A DNA stretch of 64,000 nucleotides, from assembly GCA_050084515.1 (NCBI GenBank), contig CM114272.1, positions 22,754,001-22,818,000 of the forward strand, given 5' to 3'. Source of the stretch: Blasia pusilla. Lineage: Eukaryota; Marchantiophyta; Marchantiopsida; Blasiales. A program made the translations under genes and the position numbers. The notes under the pieces were generated by a model that saw only the letters and a list, made by a program, of their open reading frames with translations, searched no databases and was not told the origin of the DNA. Below, one piece after another: positions 10,179 to 23,532 of the stretch (position 1 is the stretch's first letter; every line of letters starts with the position of its first letter).

Positions 10179-11832
10179 TCCAACGCCTGCATACCTCGAC
10201 CGCGAAAAGCCGGTCTCCGTGCCTTGCGAATCCTTTCATTATTTCGGGTGCCCCGATCTGAAAGCTTCGTGAACATGCGTTGAAAACCTCGAAGCCTGTC
10301 CAGCCCGAAACCGATGGCATCCCTGGACGGGTCACCTTTACCAGAGGTTCGACGAGGACCGTAGACGCACGCTGTGGATGATTCGTTGACACCTTTTGAC
10401 TCGGAGTCTCGGACCGACGAGGTCCTCGTTCTGCCCTACCTAGATCTGGATGGTCGAGTCGGTCGTTCCACGCAGACAGATGCTCTTTACTGGTCTACAT
10501 GGGAAGGGACGGGATGCGAGAGCAGTTCCAACTTCCGGAGGACAGTTGACGCGAACTCTTGCCTCGAACATAAACCGAGTGGTCCTTTCTGCAACTTTTA
10601 CTGGAATTCCTTTGGTCTCCTCCGCGAGGAACACTGTAAAGTCGTCATGAGCACCAGGTATCTGGAATGACGCTTTTGACGATGTTCCCTGCTGTACGTG
10701 ATCCGTAAGCCAGACGACAGACAGAGAGGGAGGTTGTTGTCCTTCTCTTTCCGAGCTTTATTTCTTTCTTCAACCCCCGGCTCGACTGCCCCACCGTTCT
10801 TCCTTCCACTATACTATTCCTCCCATCGGGAACAGGAAAACGCAGGTAGATTGGAGATTGTCGACCGACAATGAGCAAAACCAGACATAGCGAAAAATCC
10901 CGACAGCCTTCGTCAATTTGTTTCTCGGTTCCTCGCGCTGACTCCAATTCTTTCACTCCTGCCCGAACTCATGTGCATCAGTAATCTCATGTCGCGGGTA
11001 GCTGACTGGCCACTGGAGTTGTCGGAAGAAGATATGAGACTGCAATCTATAGTACAGTTCATAAACATTTACGCAGCTGGCACCCGAGAAGCAACTGTAC
11101 CAAAGTCATACATGTATGTGGCGAGAGGTACAGACCTTCGACTGAGCGGTTGAGAACTCGGGACTTCCATGAACGTCAACGTTTCAGCCAATGCTACCAT
11201 CAATAGAGTTTTCGAACTATCGGATCGTAACGAGCGCACGAATCTCTCATTTCCCGCTGTACCTTCGAAGATAAACACGATTGCCGAAAGATTCCCCGTC
11301 CAGTGAACTGCCTTGACAGATTAAACTCTCAAAAAACCTCTAACCAGAGAATGATGTAACTCATAAATAAACCGATGACCTAATTCTAGGAATTCTTCGA
11401 AAGAGCTGTCTTCGACAGCGAGTTTCGATCGATGGAATCGGATGCCACCTATGGAGCCGGTCTTAACGTTCCTTGCCCAAAAGTTCCTTACCATCTTGAA
11501 ATCCGTCAATCCGGCCCTTAGGAATCCCGCCAAATCGATTGAAACCCGCTAAAGGATATCTCGAATAAGTGGTGTGGAATTCACTCGATGATGATAAATG
11601 AAGAGTAAATCAGAGAGTCTTTACGAATCTCATCACATGATCTTTACGATGCTTTTTTGCTTGTTTGAGTTTCTTTTTGTGCTCGATTTTTCCCACCTTT
11701 TATAACAAAAATACTATTTCCCCAAAAACATAGTATAAATGGTAATTTGGTCGACCCAAAATCACACAATAGAGGGGATTGGCAAAAACCCTCGCACTTT
11801 TTACTCCCTACGTAGCAAAACAAACATAGGCA
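10179..11832. other. no supported gene
   Basis: Mixed-composition sequence with many short frames in both directions and none with recognisable domain content. No terminal repeats, no RNA gene seen. Confidence 0.4.
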
Positions 11833-11870
11833 CATCCGAGGTGATGTGTCCGCACACATCACCTCGGATG
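11833..11870. repeat. perfect inverted repeat, 17-bp arms, 4-base loop
   Basis: CATCCGAGGTGATGTGT, loop CCGC, then the exact reverse complement. It is not followed by a T-run and is not near a gene, so a terminator role is unlikely. Confidence 0.9.
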
Positions 11871-12014
11871 ATTTCAATTGCGGGCTCGATGCCAGCCCCT
11901 AGCGCGTACACCCCGTGCCCTTAATTCAAGGCCCCATATGGGACAGCTGGTGCGGACAACCTGCTTTTTATGTGTCCACAGACATCACTTCCAATGCCGG
12001 TCGATGCAGGCCCC

Positions 12015-12223
12015 TATCGCCAATTTGGAGAAAGTTGTGTGGTCTTGGCATGTAGGTGTACTCTACAAATAGGAGTCCTAATCGCCAATTATGGGGGAAG
12101 TTGTGTGGTCTTGGCATGTAGGTGTGAGTGTATAGAAGCCCCCATAGTGTATTTTCGTATACAAAATACACTCACACCTACATGCCAAGATCACACAACT
12201 TCCCCCATAATTGGTGATTAGGG
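12015..12223. repeat. direct plus inverted repeat cluster
   Basis: A roughly 45-base motif (core AGTTGTGTGGTCTTGGCATG) occurs at 12015-12059, again in an extended form at 12076-12133, and a third time inverted at 12166-12223. The second and third copies form an approximately 55-bp-arm inverted repeat with a 32-base spacer and one or two mismatches. Confidence 0.85.
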
Positions 12224-12231
12224 TTCCGATC

Positions 12232-12279
12232 AGTAGAGTACACACATTACCCCCAAGTAGAGTACACGCATTACCCCCA
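12232..12279 (+). repeat. 24-bp unit tandemly duplicated
   Basis: AGTAGAGTACACACATTACC and the following CCCA are repeated immediately with one difference (ACACAC to ACACGC). Confidence 0.85.
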
Positions 12280-12383
12280 CCGAATATAATCTACTACCTG
12301 ATATACATATGGGACAAACCCATCATCACGTGGGAACTATGTCAAGAGGGGTGTCAAACATCATAAATGCCTCCTTCTAGAAC

Positions 12384-12422
12384 AATCATCACAAACCAAC
12401 ATGATGTTGGTTTGTGATGATT
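12384..12422. repeat. perfect palindrome, 19-bp arms, 1-base centre
   Basis: AATCATCACAAACCAACAT, one G, then the exact reverse complement. The sequence is unrelated to the hairpin at 11833. Confidence 0.9.
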
Positions 12423-13084
12423 TTTGGTTACATGATGGTTACATCTTTTGTAAATCCATATTATATATACCTTGTACATACCATCGCACACTTAGAATCT
12501 ACTCTCGTGTTAATGTTCAGAGATTGTATGGTGCATAATTCCGCACATGATCCTTCCAAACCATACCATCTCATCCCTCCAACATGAGAACTCTTGCAAA
12601 CAACACCTCTTGCACACCCAACATTGTACGCCCTATAGAAATATCTACATATTTCTAAGTAAACATAACATGTAGGATAGAATCTCCTCATCCTTTGACA
12701 ATAGCACCCTCCAAGATTAATGGTTGCATACCTCGATCAATATATCCTTGTCTTGGGCAATAACTTACTTTTCAAATGGCATTGGAATAACTCTACCAAA
12801 AATCTACTTCTATATTTGAAGCAAATTTGTGAGTCTAGGGAGCTGTAGTATAGTCGCCATAGAATCCCACCGGACTTGAAAATTTTTAGGGGAATTTTAC
12901 TTCTTCCAATTTTTCTTCTGGATAATATGCTCTTTTTTTTATCCTTCATCACTTATAGTTCAAAATGAAAAAATCTTGGAGAAAAACTACAATGAACTTC
13001 ATTCATCTAGATGTCCTTCAACATCTAGATGAAGAAAGAACTCTACCCAAAAAGACTCAAGATCTAGCTTCACTAAAGAAGGAA
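12423..13084. other. no supported gene
   Basis: AT-rich sequence with no open frame of interest and no recognised repeat, leading into the degenerate repeats of the gypsy element. Confidence 0.35.
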
Positions 13085-14290
13085 ACTAGTTGCAAAGTGA
13101 GAAGACAAGATGGGTGAGATGCCAGAGAGATTAGTTACAAACGCAAAGGGGCGTCAAGACAACCATGAGACACCAAACGGGGAATCTAGACGGGTGCTAG
13201 CCATGAGACACATGAAATGTGGATCCAAGCTCCTAGATGCATTTGGGGAGGTGAGAGTTGCAAAATCTATATGAAGCCTTTTCCAAGCTTGATGGATAAC
13301 TAGTCAAAAGGGTGTGCGTAGGTTGTAAACTATATATGGGTAGAGGGCCAAAATCAAGGGCTCAAGGGAGGAAAATAGGGAAAGTGGGGGTCCATCAAAG
13401 AATCCCAAAAGTAACTATAGGTGGGACAATCTCCCTCCTTACCCGCTCTAGTCCTTGAATAAGGAACAAACTTTGACCCTTTTTTTTTCATGTTCCAAGT
13501 TTAAGCTAGATGAATCCCAGAGTTATCTATAAGCGTTGGTGAATTCAACCCAAGGATTACTTATGTTGTCTTTAGGGGGGGCAGTTCAAGTTGATGAGGA
13601 CATGAACTAAGGTAAGTAGGGAAGCGTCGTGAATAACTAAGTCCATGGCGCCCACACTAGTAAGGACCTGTGAAGCGAGTCATAATCACGGGTCCAAGGA
13701 GGAAAGACCTTGGTATTATCCAACAAAGTCATGACCTAGACTAACTAGTTCCAAGACTAGGAAGGGGGTTGGAATGAGCTGCAAGACTAACGTCACACAA
13801 GAAGTGCACATGCCTTGAGACTAGCATTAGCCAAGAAAGGTTTGAGATCTTGGAGCGAAGCGCCAATTGAAAAGTGAGAAGCAAGGAACATGTGAATAGT
13901 CAAGATGTGCAAGACGCCACGAGACTAGTTACAAAATGTGATCGGCGGCAATAAAACTATGAGACGCAAAACGAGGAGTCAAGACCAATGCTAGCCATGA
14001 GACACATGAAATACGGGTCCAAGCTCCATGATGCATTTGGGTAGTTGAAAGTTGCATAATCTGTATGAAGTTTTTACCAAGCTATCTTGATGGATAACCA
14101 CTCAAATGCACATCCATAGGTCACAAACCACGTTTGGATTGAGGGCCAAAATCAACAACCCAAAGGTGACAATGGGAAAGATCTATGAGGGTGAGGGGGC
14201 ACTCTCCCTCCCTACCAACTCAAGTCCTTCAACAAGAAACTAATCGTGATGTGTATTTGGCAATATTTAAGCCTTAAGCTAAGAGATGCA
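13085..14290 (+). repeat. two degenerate copies of a ~400-bp block, ~790 bp apart
   Basis: Blocks at about 13085-13500 and 13865-14290 share many anchors: AGTGAGAAG near the start, GCTAGCCATGAGACACATGA, GATGCATTTGGG, TTGATGGATAAC, GAGGGCCAAAATCAA, and CTCCCTCC followed by AGTCCTT. They precede the PBS, so they are probably part of a long or internally duplicated 5' LTR/leader. Confidence 0.7.
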
Positions 14291-14535
14291 CCTTATGGAA
14301 TTAACCATCGCGCTCTAGTATAGGCAAGTGACTCAGGGAGATTGGTCAAGGCTTGGGAAATAGGCTCCTTAGGGATATGGTAATAACTTGAGGAGACTCG
14401 ATCCAATCAATGGTCAATTGTTTCTTGACAACCTATAGAGTCCTTGGGACTTAATCTAAGGTTTTTGCCTACAAACCTCAAGGTCGTAGTGCTTTGGGAT
14501 GAAGCTAGGAGAAATAGGGGTCCCACTCTACAACA

Positions 14536-14546
14536 TGGTATGAGAG
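14536..14546 (+). other. primer-binding site, initiator-Met tRNA type
   Basis: TGGTATGAGAG differs by one base from the TGGTATCAGAG complementary to the 3' end of plant initiator Met tRNA and directly follows CA, the usual LTR end. Minus-strand DNA synthesis would start here. Confidence 0.6.
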
Positions 14547-14908
14547 AAAAAAACCAAAGAGGCCATACTCGACATGGACAAGCCCCAAAGGAGTAAGAAA
14601 AGGTCATAGATCTCAAACCACACCAACTTAGGGAAGGTTTGAGGGATGTGAGGAATTTTGAATGAGCCGATTGGGTTTGATCTTCCATGGGACTTGAGGA
14701 AGGAGTTACAAGAGTAGAAGGGCAAGATGGATATCAAGCGTCTCAATTAGTGGATGACTAAGATGGAGCACATTTTTGGGACTTACTAGGCTCCTAAAGC
14801 TAGGTGGGGAGTCAAGGGCTCTTAAAACTTAGAGACATGTGCACTCACATGGTTAAAAAAAATTTGTAAGCATGAGAACATCAAGGAGTCAAATTAGGGC
14901 TGCTCACG

Positions 14909-15540
14909 TTGAAAATGAGGAGGTATTTGGCATCAGAAGATCAAGCATTCCAAGCCAAAATTCGATTGCGGAAAATGCAGTTGGGAAGCTCGATCGCAAG
15001 CTTCATTACTTCATTCCAAGAGATGTTGGCGTTGATTGATGATATATTTGATACCAACCAAGTCTTCAACTTTGTGGAGGGCCACCCAAGTTGAAATGGA
15101 AATTGAGGGAGAAAAGTGCGACACAGCAACTAAGTTTGGAAAACTAAAGGTTGCTATTGATATGGCTACTCAACAAGTGGCACGCCATCTGAGTGTCGAG
15201 AAGCAAGAAAAAATGGTCTCCATTATAAAAGGCAAGGGAAATTTTTTGGTGAGGCAAATATTAAGAGGAATATAAGATAAGGTCGTAAGTGGGGTTGGAA
15301 CCCACAAGGTTCAAACCTCAACAAACACCTAGTTCCAAGGAAGGGGCAACCTTCAGTGAACCAAGTGCTAGAGAGTGTTATGTATGTAGTTATGCAAGTC
15401 ATTTCAAGTGGGAGAGGTCGAGGGCAAAGGGAGAAAATGCAATGAAGGTTAGACCATCGCCACATTGAACACAAGCAATCAACAAGCTCGAGGACATTGA
15501 CCAAGTAATTAAGGATGACTAATCCCTTGACATTTTGCAT
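14909..15540 (+). pseudogene. gag relic with damaged CCHC knuckle
   Basis: The capsid-type segment (RRYLASEDQAFQAKIRLRKM, then VFNFVEG) resembles plant retrotransposon gag domains; it packages genomic RNA into virus-like particles in the cytoplasm. The frame shifts near 15090 and continues in another frame to about 15275. A zinc knuckle follows at 15376-15417: Cys-x2-Cys-x4-His is intact but the fourth ligand codon (15415-15417) is AGG (Arg) instead of Cys, so zinc binding should be lost. Protease follows in the same direction. Confidence 0.7.
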
Positions 15541-15568
15541 GATTGATTGGGAGCCTATAAGAAACTAG

Positions 15569-16335
15569 GTGAGAGAAGGTGATGAGTCTCTAAAGGATTT
15601 GCATGAGGATGCTAGTGAGTGTGAGTTTCTAGTTCAGATACTGATTACACAAAAATTTAAGTTTGCTTTGATTGACATAGGAATAACCTACAACTTCTTA
15701 GATTCAAAGATGGTGGGCATGCTAGTAATTGACATGAAGCAACCCCAAGTTGTGATCTATATAGAAAAACACTTGGGAACCATCTCGACCCAAGCATTGA
15801 ACATTAAGATGATGATTCCAAGAGTGGAACTGGAGTTAAGAGTTAAGGAAAATTTTCTAGTGTATATCTTAGACGGCATAGATATTATTTTATCACTTAG
15901 ATTTTTGTGTAGATACGGCATTGCTATAGTGATTAGATCAATCCAAGGCTAGAGGTTCATCTTGATGATGGAAATGCCATGAGCATTCTTGAGATCCAAA
16001 GCATAGATTTGCAACCTCAAATTTTGAGAGTTAATTAAGTAAAAAAATATTTCTTAATTGATATCTACGAAGAAATTTGGAACGGATCTCAAGGGTGGGT
16101 TCCAATGTTGGGGAGTCACATTAAAAACTGTCAAGTCTAAATTAGATGTTGCACCACTAAATGAGGAACTGAAAGGAAACCTTACACCAAGAGTGAGGAA
16201 AATCTTATGAGGATTCAGGGATGTCTCAACCACAAAACTTTTGAAAGGGTTTTCGTCTACACGAGTCATGGATCATGAGATTGAACTTAAACTTAGAATA
16301 ATCCTAATCACGAGAAACCCTTGGAGGATGACTTC
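15569..16335 (+). pseudogene. retropepsin and start of reverse transcriptase, inactivated
   Basis: The segment from 15569 to 15952 is an aspartic protease relic: FALIDIGITYNFLDSKMVG in place of the family's Asp-Thr/Ser-Gly active site; the middle residue (15677-15679) is Ile, so catalysis should be lost. A second beta-strand pair (LSLRFLCRYGIAIVI) follows. From about 16142 to 16335, across stops, comes the linker typical before gypsy reverse transcriptase (FRDVSTTKLLKGF, then MDHEIEL). Nothing of the polymerase palm is visible beyond. Confidence 0.7.
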
Positions 16336-16476
16336 GGACCCCAAGAAAAGAAAGTTTTGTATAAGCATATTAAGATGTTGCACCACTAAAGGAGGAACTG
16401 AAAGGAAACCTTATACCTAGAGGAAGGAAAATCTTTGAAGGATTCGGGGATGTCTCAACCACAGAACTTTCAAAAG
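16145..16476 (+). repeat. 103-bp pre-RT segment duplicated in tandem
   Basis: 16145-16247 and 16374-16476 both start GATGTTGCACCACTAAA and end after ATGTCTCAACCACA and GAACTTT. A second short repeat, TTTTGTATAAGCATATTAAG, occurs at about 16355 and 16513. The 3' end of the relic was therefore rearranged by local duplication. Confidence 0.8.
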
Positions 16477-16532
16477 TAGGATCAATGACTCCCCAAGAAG
16501 GGAAAATATGCTTTTGTATAAGCATATTAAGA

Positions 16533-17557
16533 TATTGGAGGAAAGCATGTTCATTTGCCCCAGTAAGTCAACGTTTGGAACTCGTAAAATTATATGGAGT
16601 TGCAATAGAGTCACAAAAAACTCATACAAAATGGTTTTACAAACAGAAATTTGCAATAGACTCGCAAAGTAGCCAATCTTGGGAAAAATGGACTCATAAT
16701 GGACCTAAAATCCATAGTAGTGATCTCCCTCCTTTGAGAATATGCTTCTACCTATGAACCATCGTAATCTAGGCCCAACACCTCTTTTATGTCATGTCAA
16801 ATAGTTATGGGTAAATGGGGCTTTCTCCCATATAGCAAAAATTACAGTGAAGAGGACACTAAGGATGAATACCAACTAAAGCGATACCCTATGGCCAACA
16901 ATAGCAATTGTATGTCCCACTCTAACAAATGTTCCTATTGCAACTCATATTTGCATCCGATCCGACTCAAAATAATCCCTCGATGCATTGTAGTGATGTA
17001 TTAGCACTTGGTAAAACAAGGCTTGAAAATCTCCTCATCTTCATGGCTATCATGACTACCCATCATCTCCTCATTGACCTCCAGATCTTAGGACTCACCA
17101 TTTGACCCCTTTACTGAAGTCTTTGCATGTCGCTAACTTGACATAGTCAACCAACATAAGATGCATGTCAATCTTGCACCATCTCCTCATTACTCTCTTT
17201 GTGCCGTCAAGCTTTTGTCTTATCTCTGTAACTCAGGCATGGTTTGTGACTCAACCCATGATTTTGCGTCTTTGTTCAACCAACCTAGACACAAACCACC
17301 TAAAAGTTATACCCATGTATTAATAGAGCCCATTTGGCGCACTTCCCCATAAACCTGTCGATTCCATCAACATGATCCTCAATAGCTAATGATTAATGAT
17401 GAGTGTCAAAGGATTGGCAAAAAAATCATACCAAAAATACAACATGATCCACACCATACCCAAGCATTCTCCCTTGTAGGAGTTATACTTCACCTCTTCA
17501 ATGCTTTTTGACAGGCTTGCATAAACGGCGGTAAGCCACAAAAACTCCCTTTAGGAG
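16533..17557. other. no supported gene
   Basis: Short unrelated frames only; no domains, no terminal repeats. Confidence 0.35.
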
Positions 17558-17607
17558 TATGATTTTCATGTGGTTCATAATCGAGGTTGAACCACATGAA
17601 AATCATA
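17558..17607. repeat. perfect inverted repeat, 20-bp arms, 10-base loop
   Basis: TATGATTTTCATGTGGTTCA, loop TAATCGAGGT, then the exact reverse complement. Confidence 0.9.
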
Positions 17608-17734
17608 TATGAATGACGAAGTAAGCAATGACTTAAGTCATTAACTAATTGGGTAATATTAGTCCTTTCTTGTAAATGACTTGGTTTATATGACTCTAAT
17701 GGTTATGAGTCATTATGAGTCATTTACCGTGAAT

Positions 17735-17753
17735 AATGACTAGACTAGTCATT
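17735..17753. repeat. 19-bp palindrome in a GAGTCATT-rich stretch
   Basis: AATGACTAGACTAGTCATT, 9-bp arms around one A. From 17620 to 17765 the motif ATGACT/AGTCAT recurs about ten times in both orientations. Confidence 0.75.
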
Positions 17754-17785
17754 TATTGGAGTCATAAAAACCAACATTTTTTCTA

Positions 17786-18415
17786 GTGCCCCTCGATGTG
17801 CGGTGCGGGTCGAGCGGTACGGTGTGGCACTGGCGGCACAGAACAGCTACGAACGGCACGTCACTTGGGAATGGGGTGCGGCACTCGGCGGCATATCCTC
17901 CTCAGTCAACAAAACACAATATGCTCCCCAGTGATGGAGTGGCTCCGCGATCGAGTCGGTGCGGTGCAGACACAAGCGGCACAGCGTGGCAATCAACGGG
18001 GCGTTGCGGCTACGGGCGTCATGGCACAATACTCGATCGTTGTTGAGCGGCTACCAATCACAACATAGTAAAGTGGAAAAGAAACTGCGATCCCATGAAT
18101 CCAAAAGGTCACCTTGTTGAAGTGGCAACGACTCATACGGACTCACCAAGTACAGCGGCGGCGGCCCTTCCAGGCCTTAAACGGCGTCGGCAGGTGGACA
18201 AAGTCTTGAATAATGGCGGCGGCGGTAGCACCTCACATCACCGGCAGCATCAACAACAAACAGCGGCGACGACGGCAAGCGGCGGTGGCAGCAGCTCGCG
18301 TTGGTGGCGAGGACAGCAAAGGCAGCGGCGGCGCGGACGGTGACAACGCGGACGGCACACGGTGGACGGTGACGACATTGAAGGCATATGGCGCCGCCAA
18401 GGGTGGCGTCTGGTT
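17786..18415. other. GC-rich low-complexity block (GGC/CAG-type)
   Basis: An abrupt GC-rich island in AT-rich surroundings, built from imperfect CGG, GGC, CAG and ACGG repeats. All frames here give low-complexity Arg/Gly/Ser/Thr strings, so the open frames on both strands are not taken as genes. Confidence 0.6.
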
Positions 18416-20819
<2,404 letters not shown>

Positions 20820-21016
20820 CTAGCTGATGTCCGTGCTACGATCGAGTGATATCCAAATTTTAAATTGTATCCAATTTTTATTTCTCTTATTTTCTCCCCT
20901 TACTTGAACTTCCTCTCTTAAAGTGATGAATCAACACAATAAGAACCCTTAGAGGACATGTGTCAACACACTTGGGGAGGGTTTCATTAAACCCCATCCT
21001 TTTCTAATTATATAGA
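20820..21016 (-). mobile_element. mini-Helitron, family 1 copy a
   Basis: Reading the minus strand: 5' TCTATATAATTAGAAAAGGA, a GGGGTTT and CCCTCC stem-like segment, and at the 3' end a decayed hairpin near ATCGTAGCACGGACATCAG ending CTAG at 20820. The 3' flank is T as expected; the 5' flank is C rather than A. It is 197 bp, non-coding, and aligns with the copies at 30192 and 48049. Confidence 0.75.
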
Positions 21017-22444
21017 GTGGTCCAAGAATGGCATTCAAACTTTGCTAAAGAACTATGGACATAGGCCAGAATCAAGAATAGCGCAACCCAACATAAAGAT
21101 AGAACGGACTTGGAAACAGAGATGGAAAAGCGAGCATTTGATCATGATGCTTCGTTTGCCTCAACATGTAAATTTTTGAGCCCCAAGCCGTTTCAATCTA
21201 CGATATGAGTAGACAAACACGCGTCAAATTGCCATGGCATGCAAGAATTGATGAAGGTTGTCAAGACCGCCATAGGTCGTTTAGGTCAGCTCATATTTCC
21301 AAAGAGTCGTATGTAGGCCCCTAACGGAAAATGCTTACGACTAACTAACGAAGCTTAGTCACGACTGAAGTAGCCTAAGGCTAGTAGAGATTTAGAGGCT
21401 AACGAAATGATTCAAATCCGAAAAGACTTTAACGAACCATGAATTAGCAACCACAAGGAAGGCATGGCAAGAACGGAAGTATAGCGGAGGCGTGGCAGCG
21501 AACGGAATGAGGAGCAATATGGGCGTATAGTGCAGTGGCACCTAGGCACCTAGGCAGAATGTCCAGCTGGACGGGAAGCTCCAGACTCCATAACGCAAAA
21601 CAGCCATGTAGAGCCGCCCCTACTGGCTGTGGAGCCGCCCCCTACGGGGGAATTAGGGCCTACTTGTAAAGGCCGTAACTACTGCGATATATTCCAATCA
21701 AATGACCTTCCAAAGTCGACATACACGGGACGACGATCTTCGGAATAGAATCCATCGGTCGCGGTAGTTTATCGAATTCAGAAGTCCACCGATCTCAGCC
21801 CGGGGGCTACGACACGTATCCGTAGCGATGCCATGCGGCAAATGAATTCCAAAGCAGCAACCAATAAATTACCGCCGTCTAAGCGTCGAAATATACAAAC
21901 TGCCCAATCCGATCCACATTCTGTGTGAGCTCCAACGTCGCTTGCGTGCGCAAACTTGCTCCTGGATGCGCATGTCTTCTTCCAGCGCGGCGATCGAGAG
22001 TCGATTCCTCCAAAGTAGGTACACTTACATATACGACGACAGATTACGAAAGTGGATTCCTACCGAATACCCTATTGGAATCGATCGAGGTGCGACGTAT
22101 GATTGCATCGAACGAAATCTAGCACTTCTAACTCATGCATACAATCGACTTGCAGATGAATTTCCAGGACGTGAATAGACCTGCTCACGCCAATAATTTC
22201 CGTTCAACCTACCGTACCGTCTTGTCTTGTGTGTTCACTGAGATCTACTATGGACCCTTCTGCGCTGGCACACAGTACGCACTGAGAGTCTTGAAGTATT
22301 GGAATCGTCTAGTGTAGACGACAGGGGATGAAAATATTAAAGAGAAGTGGACAACTCATATACATGTAAGCTTGGAATGTAATCGTGCGTATAGGGTATC
22401 TAAAGCGCCTGTTAGACGGCCTCGGCCCTGGACTACTTACACAC
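21017..22444. other. no firmly supported gene; one coding-like stretch near 22000-22178
   Basis: Around 22010-22178 (+) an open frame reads RLRKWIPTEYPIGIDRGAT and ends in TAG. It looks more protein-like than its surroundings but has no convincing ATG and no family I recognise. The rest contains nothing supportable. Confidence 0.3.
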
Positions 22445-22483
22445 TGGATGACCGTAAGTAGCTGGACTACTTACGGTCATCCA
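22445..22483. repeat. perfect inverted repeat, 17-bp arms, 5-base loop
   Basis: TGGATGACCGTAAGTAG, loop CTGGA, then the exact reverse complement. Confidence 0.9.
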
Positions 22484-22685
22484 ACTTCGTATCGTGGAAG
22501 CTGCATGACCGACGGCACTCAAGAAACAAGGCGTTTGGAACAGTGGGAATAATTCCAATCATAAGGGGAGGAATACGCCTTGGGCCCGCTCGAGTTGTCT
22601 GGGTCCCTGGGAACCGGAATTCCAGTTCCAAACTTTGGACCCGTCGCGGCTTTATTTTCTTGGGAGAAGAGGAAGAATATTTTCC

Positions 22686-23390
22686 TTGAAAGGCGTACAA
22701 CAGTTTGTTTGTTTTGAAACACGTAAGAAGATGAGCGAACCTTTGCCGGATGATGCAACGAGGTATCCCTCAAGGCTAGAAAAAAGACAAGCTTAGCGCT
22801 TTGTAGTTCCATGGTCCAACCGCATGCACCAGGATTCTAGCTTACGTCGACTATAGTCACCCAGTATCGCATGACGGTGGCTATGGAATGGAATCCTTCG
22901 CGAGAATCGTCATGTGCGATGCAAGACATGCGTGGATGGGGACAGATGAAACCACCACGGAGGAAAAAACGGTCATTTTCTTACGAAGATACGGATCGAG
23001 TCGAGACTCTGCCTTCGCATTTGTGGTGGGCCGTCGCCTGCCAACAAAGATAATTTTCCCAGTTACCGAGTCACGATGAGATTACGTGACGCGGAAGCCC
23101 CAGAACCGACTCTCCAGCTGTGACATTGTGCTCATGCGGAACGAGGTGATGCTGAGTCCTAGTACGCACGCCTACGCGCTCCAATAACTCCCGTCAATAC
23201 CTGTCCGCTGATCGTTCCGAGCTTGCCCATAACGGAGGACGGATCGGTAGTTCCAGGCCTCAGACTGCGGAACTGGTGATTTGATTTGAACAGGTGCCCT
23301 GTTTACTTCGCCAAGCTTTTGAATTGACCTGACACGCAATTGTGGTTGTCTGGAAAGGCGTACAACAGTTTGTCTGGAAAGGCGTACAAC
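22686..23390 (+). repeat. dispersed GGCGTACAAC repeat, three copies
   Basis: GAAAGGCGTACAACAGTTTGT occurs at about 22688-22708 and 23353-23373, with a third shorter copy at about 23376-23390. The last copy runs into the inverted repeat starting at 23389. Confidence 0.75.
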
Positions 23391-23532
23391 CTAAATCGAA
23401 AATTGGCGTTGGGCACCTATGGACGTAACCCGAAATTGTGTCCCCGGGACGCAGAAGTTAGACGCCGTCTAACACGCAGAAGTTAGACGGCGTCTAACTT
23501 CTGCGTGCCCAACGCCAATTTTCGATTTAGGT
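23389..23532. repeat. nested palindromes: 28-bp outer arms, 17-bp inner arms
   Basis: Outer arms 23389-23416 and 23505-23532 are exact reverse complements. An inner palindrome at 23473-23507 (CACGCAGAAGTTAGACG, one G, reverse complement) overlaps the outer right arm, and a further partial copy of GCAGAAGTTAGACG lies at 23451-23464. At least two rounds of inverted duplication are needed to build this. Confidence 0.9.

Larger units (their letters stand above)
13085..16476 (+). mobile_element. Ty3/gypsy LTR retrotransposon relic (truncated after start of RT)
   Basis: Order from left: degenerate tandemly repeated LTR/leader-like DNA, an LTR-like end CA at 14534-14535, a primer-binding-site-like 11-mer, gag with a zinc knuckle, a retropepsin, and the beginning of the reverse transcriptase region. 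Gag before protease leading directly to RT fits Ty3/gypsy. No RT catalytic YxDD/FADD, RNase H, integrase or 3' LTR can be found; the element fades after 16476. Stops and frame changes are frequent, so it is old. The 5' boundary is a guess. Confidence 0.7.
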
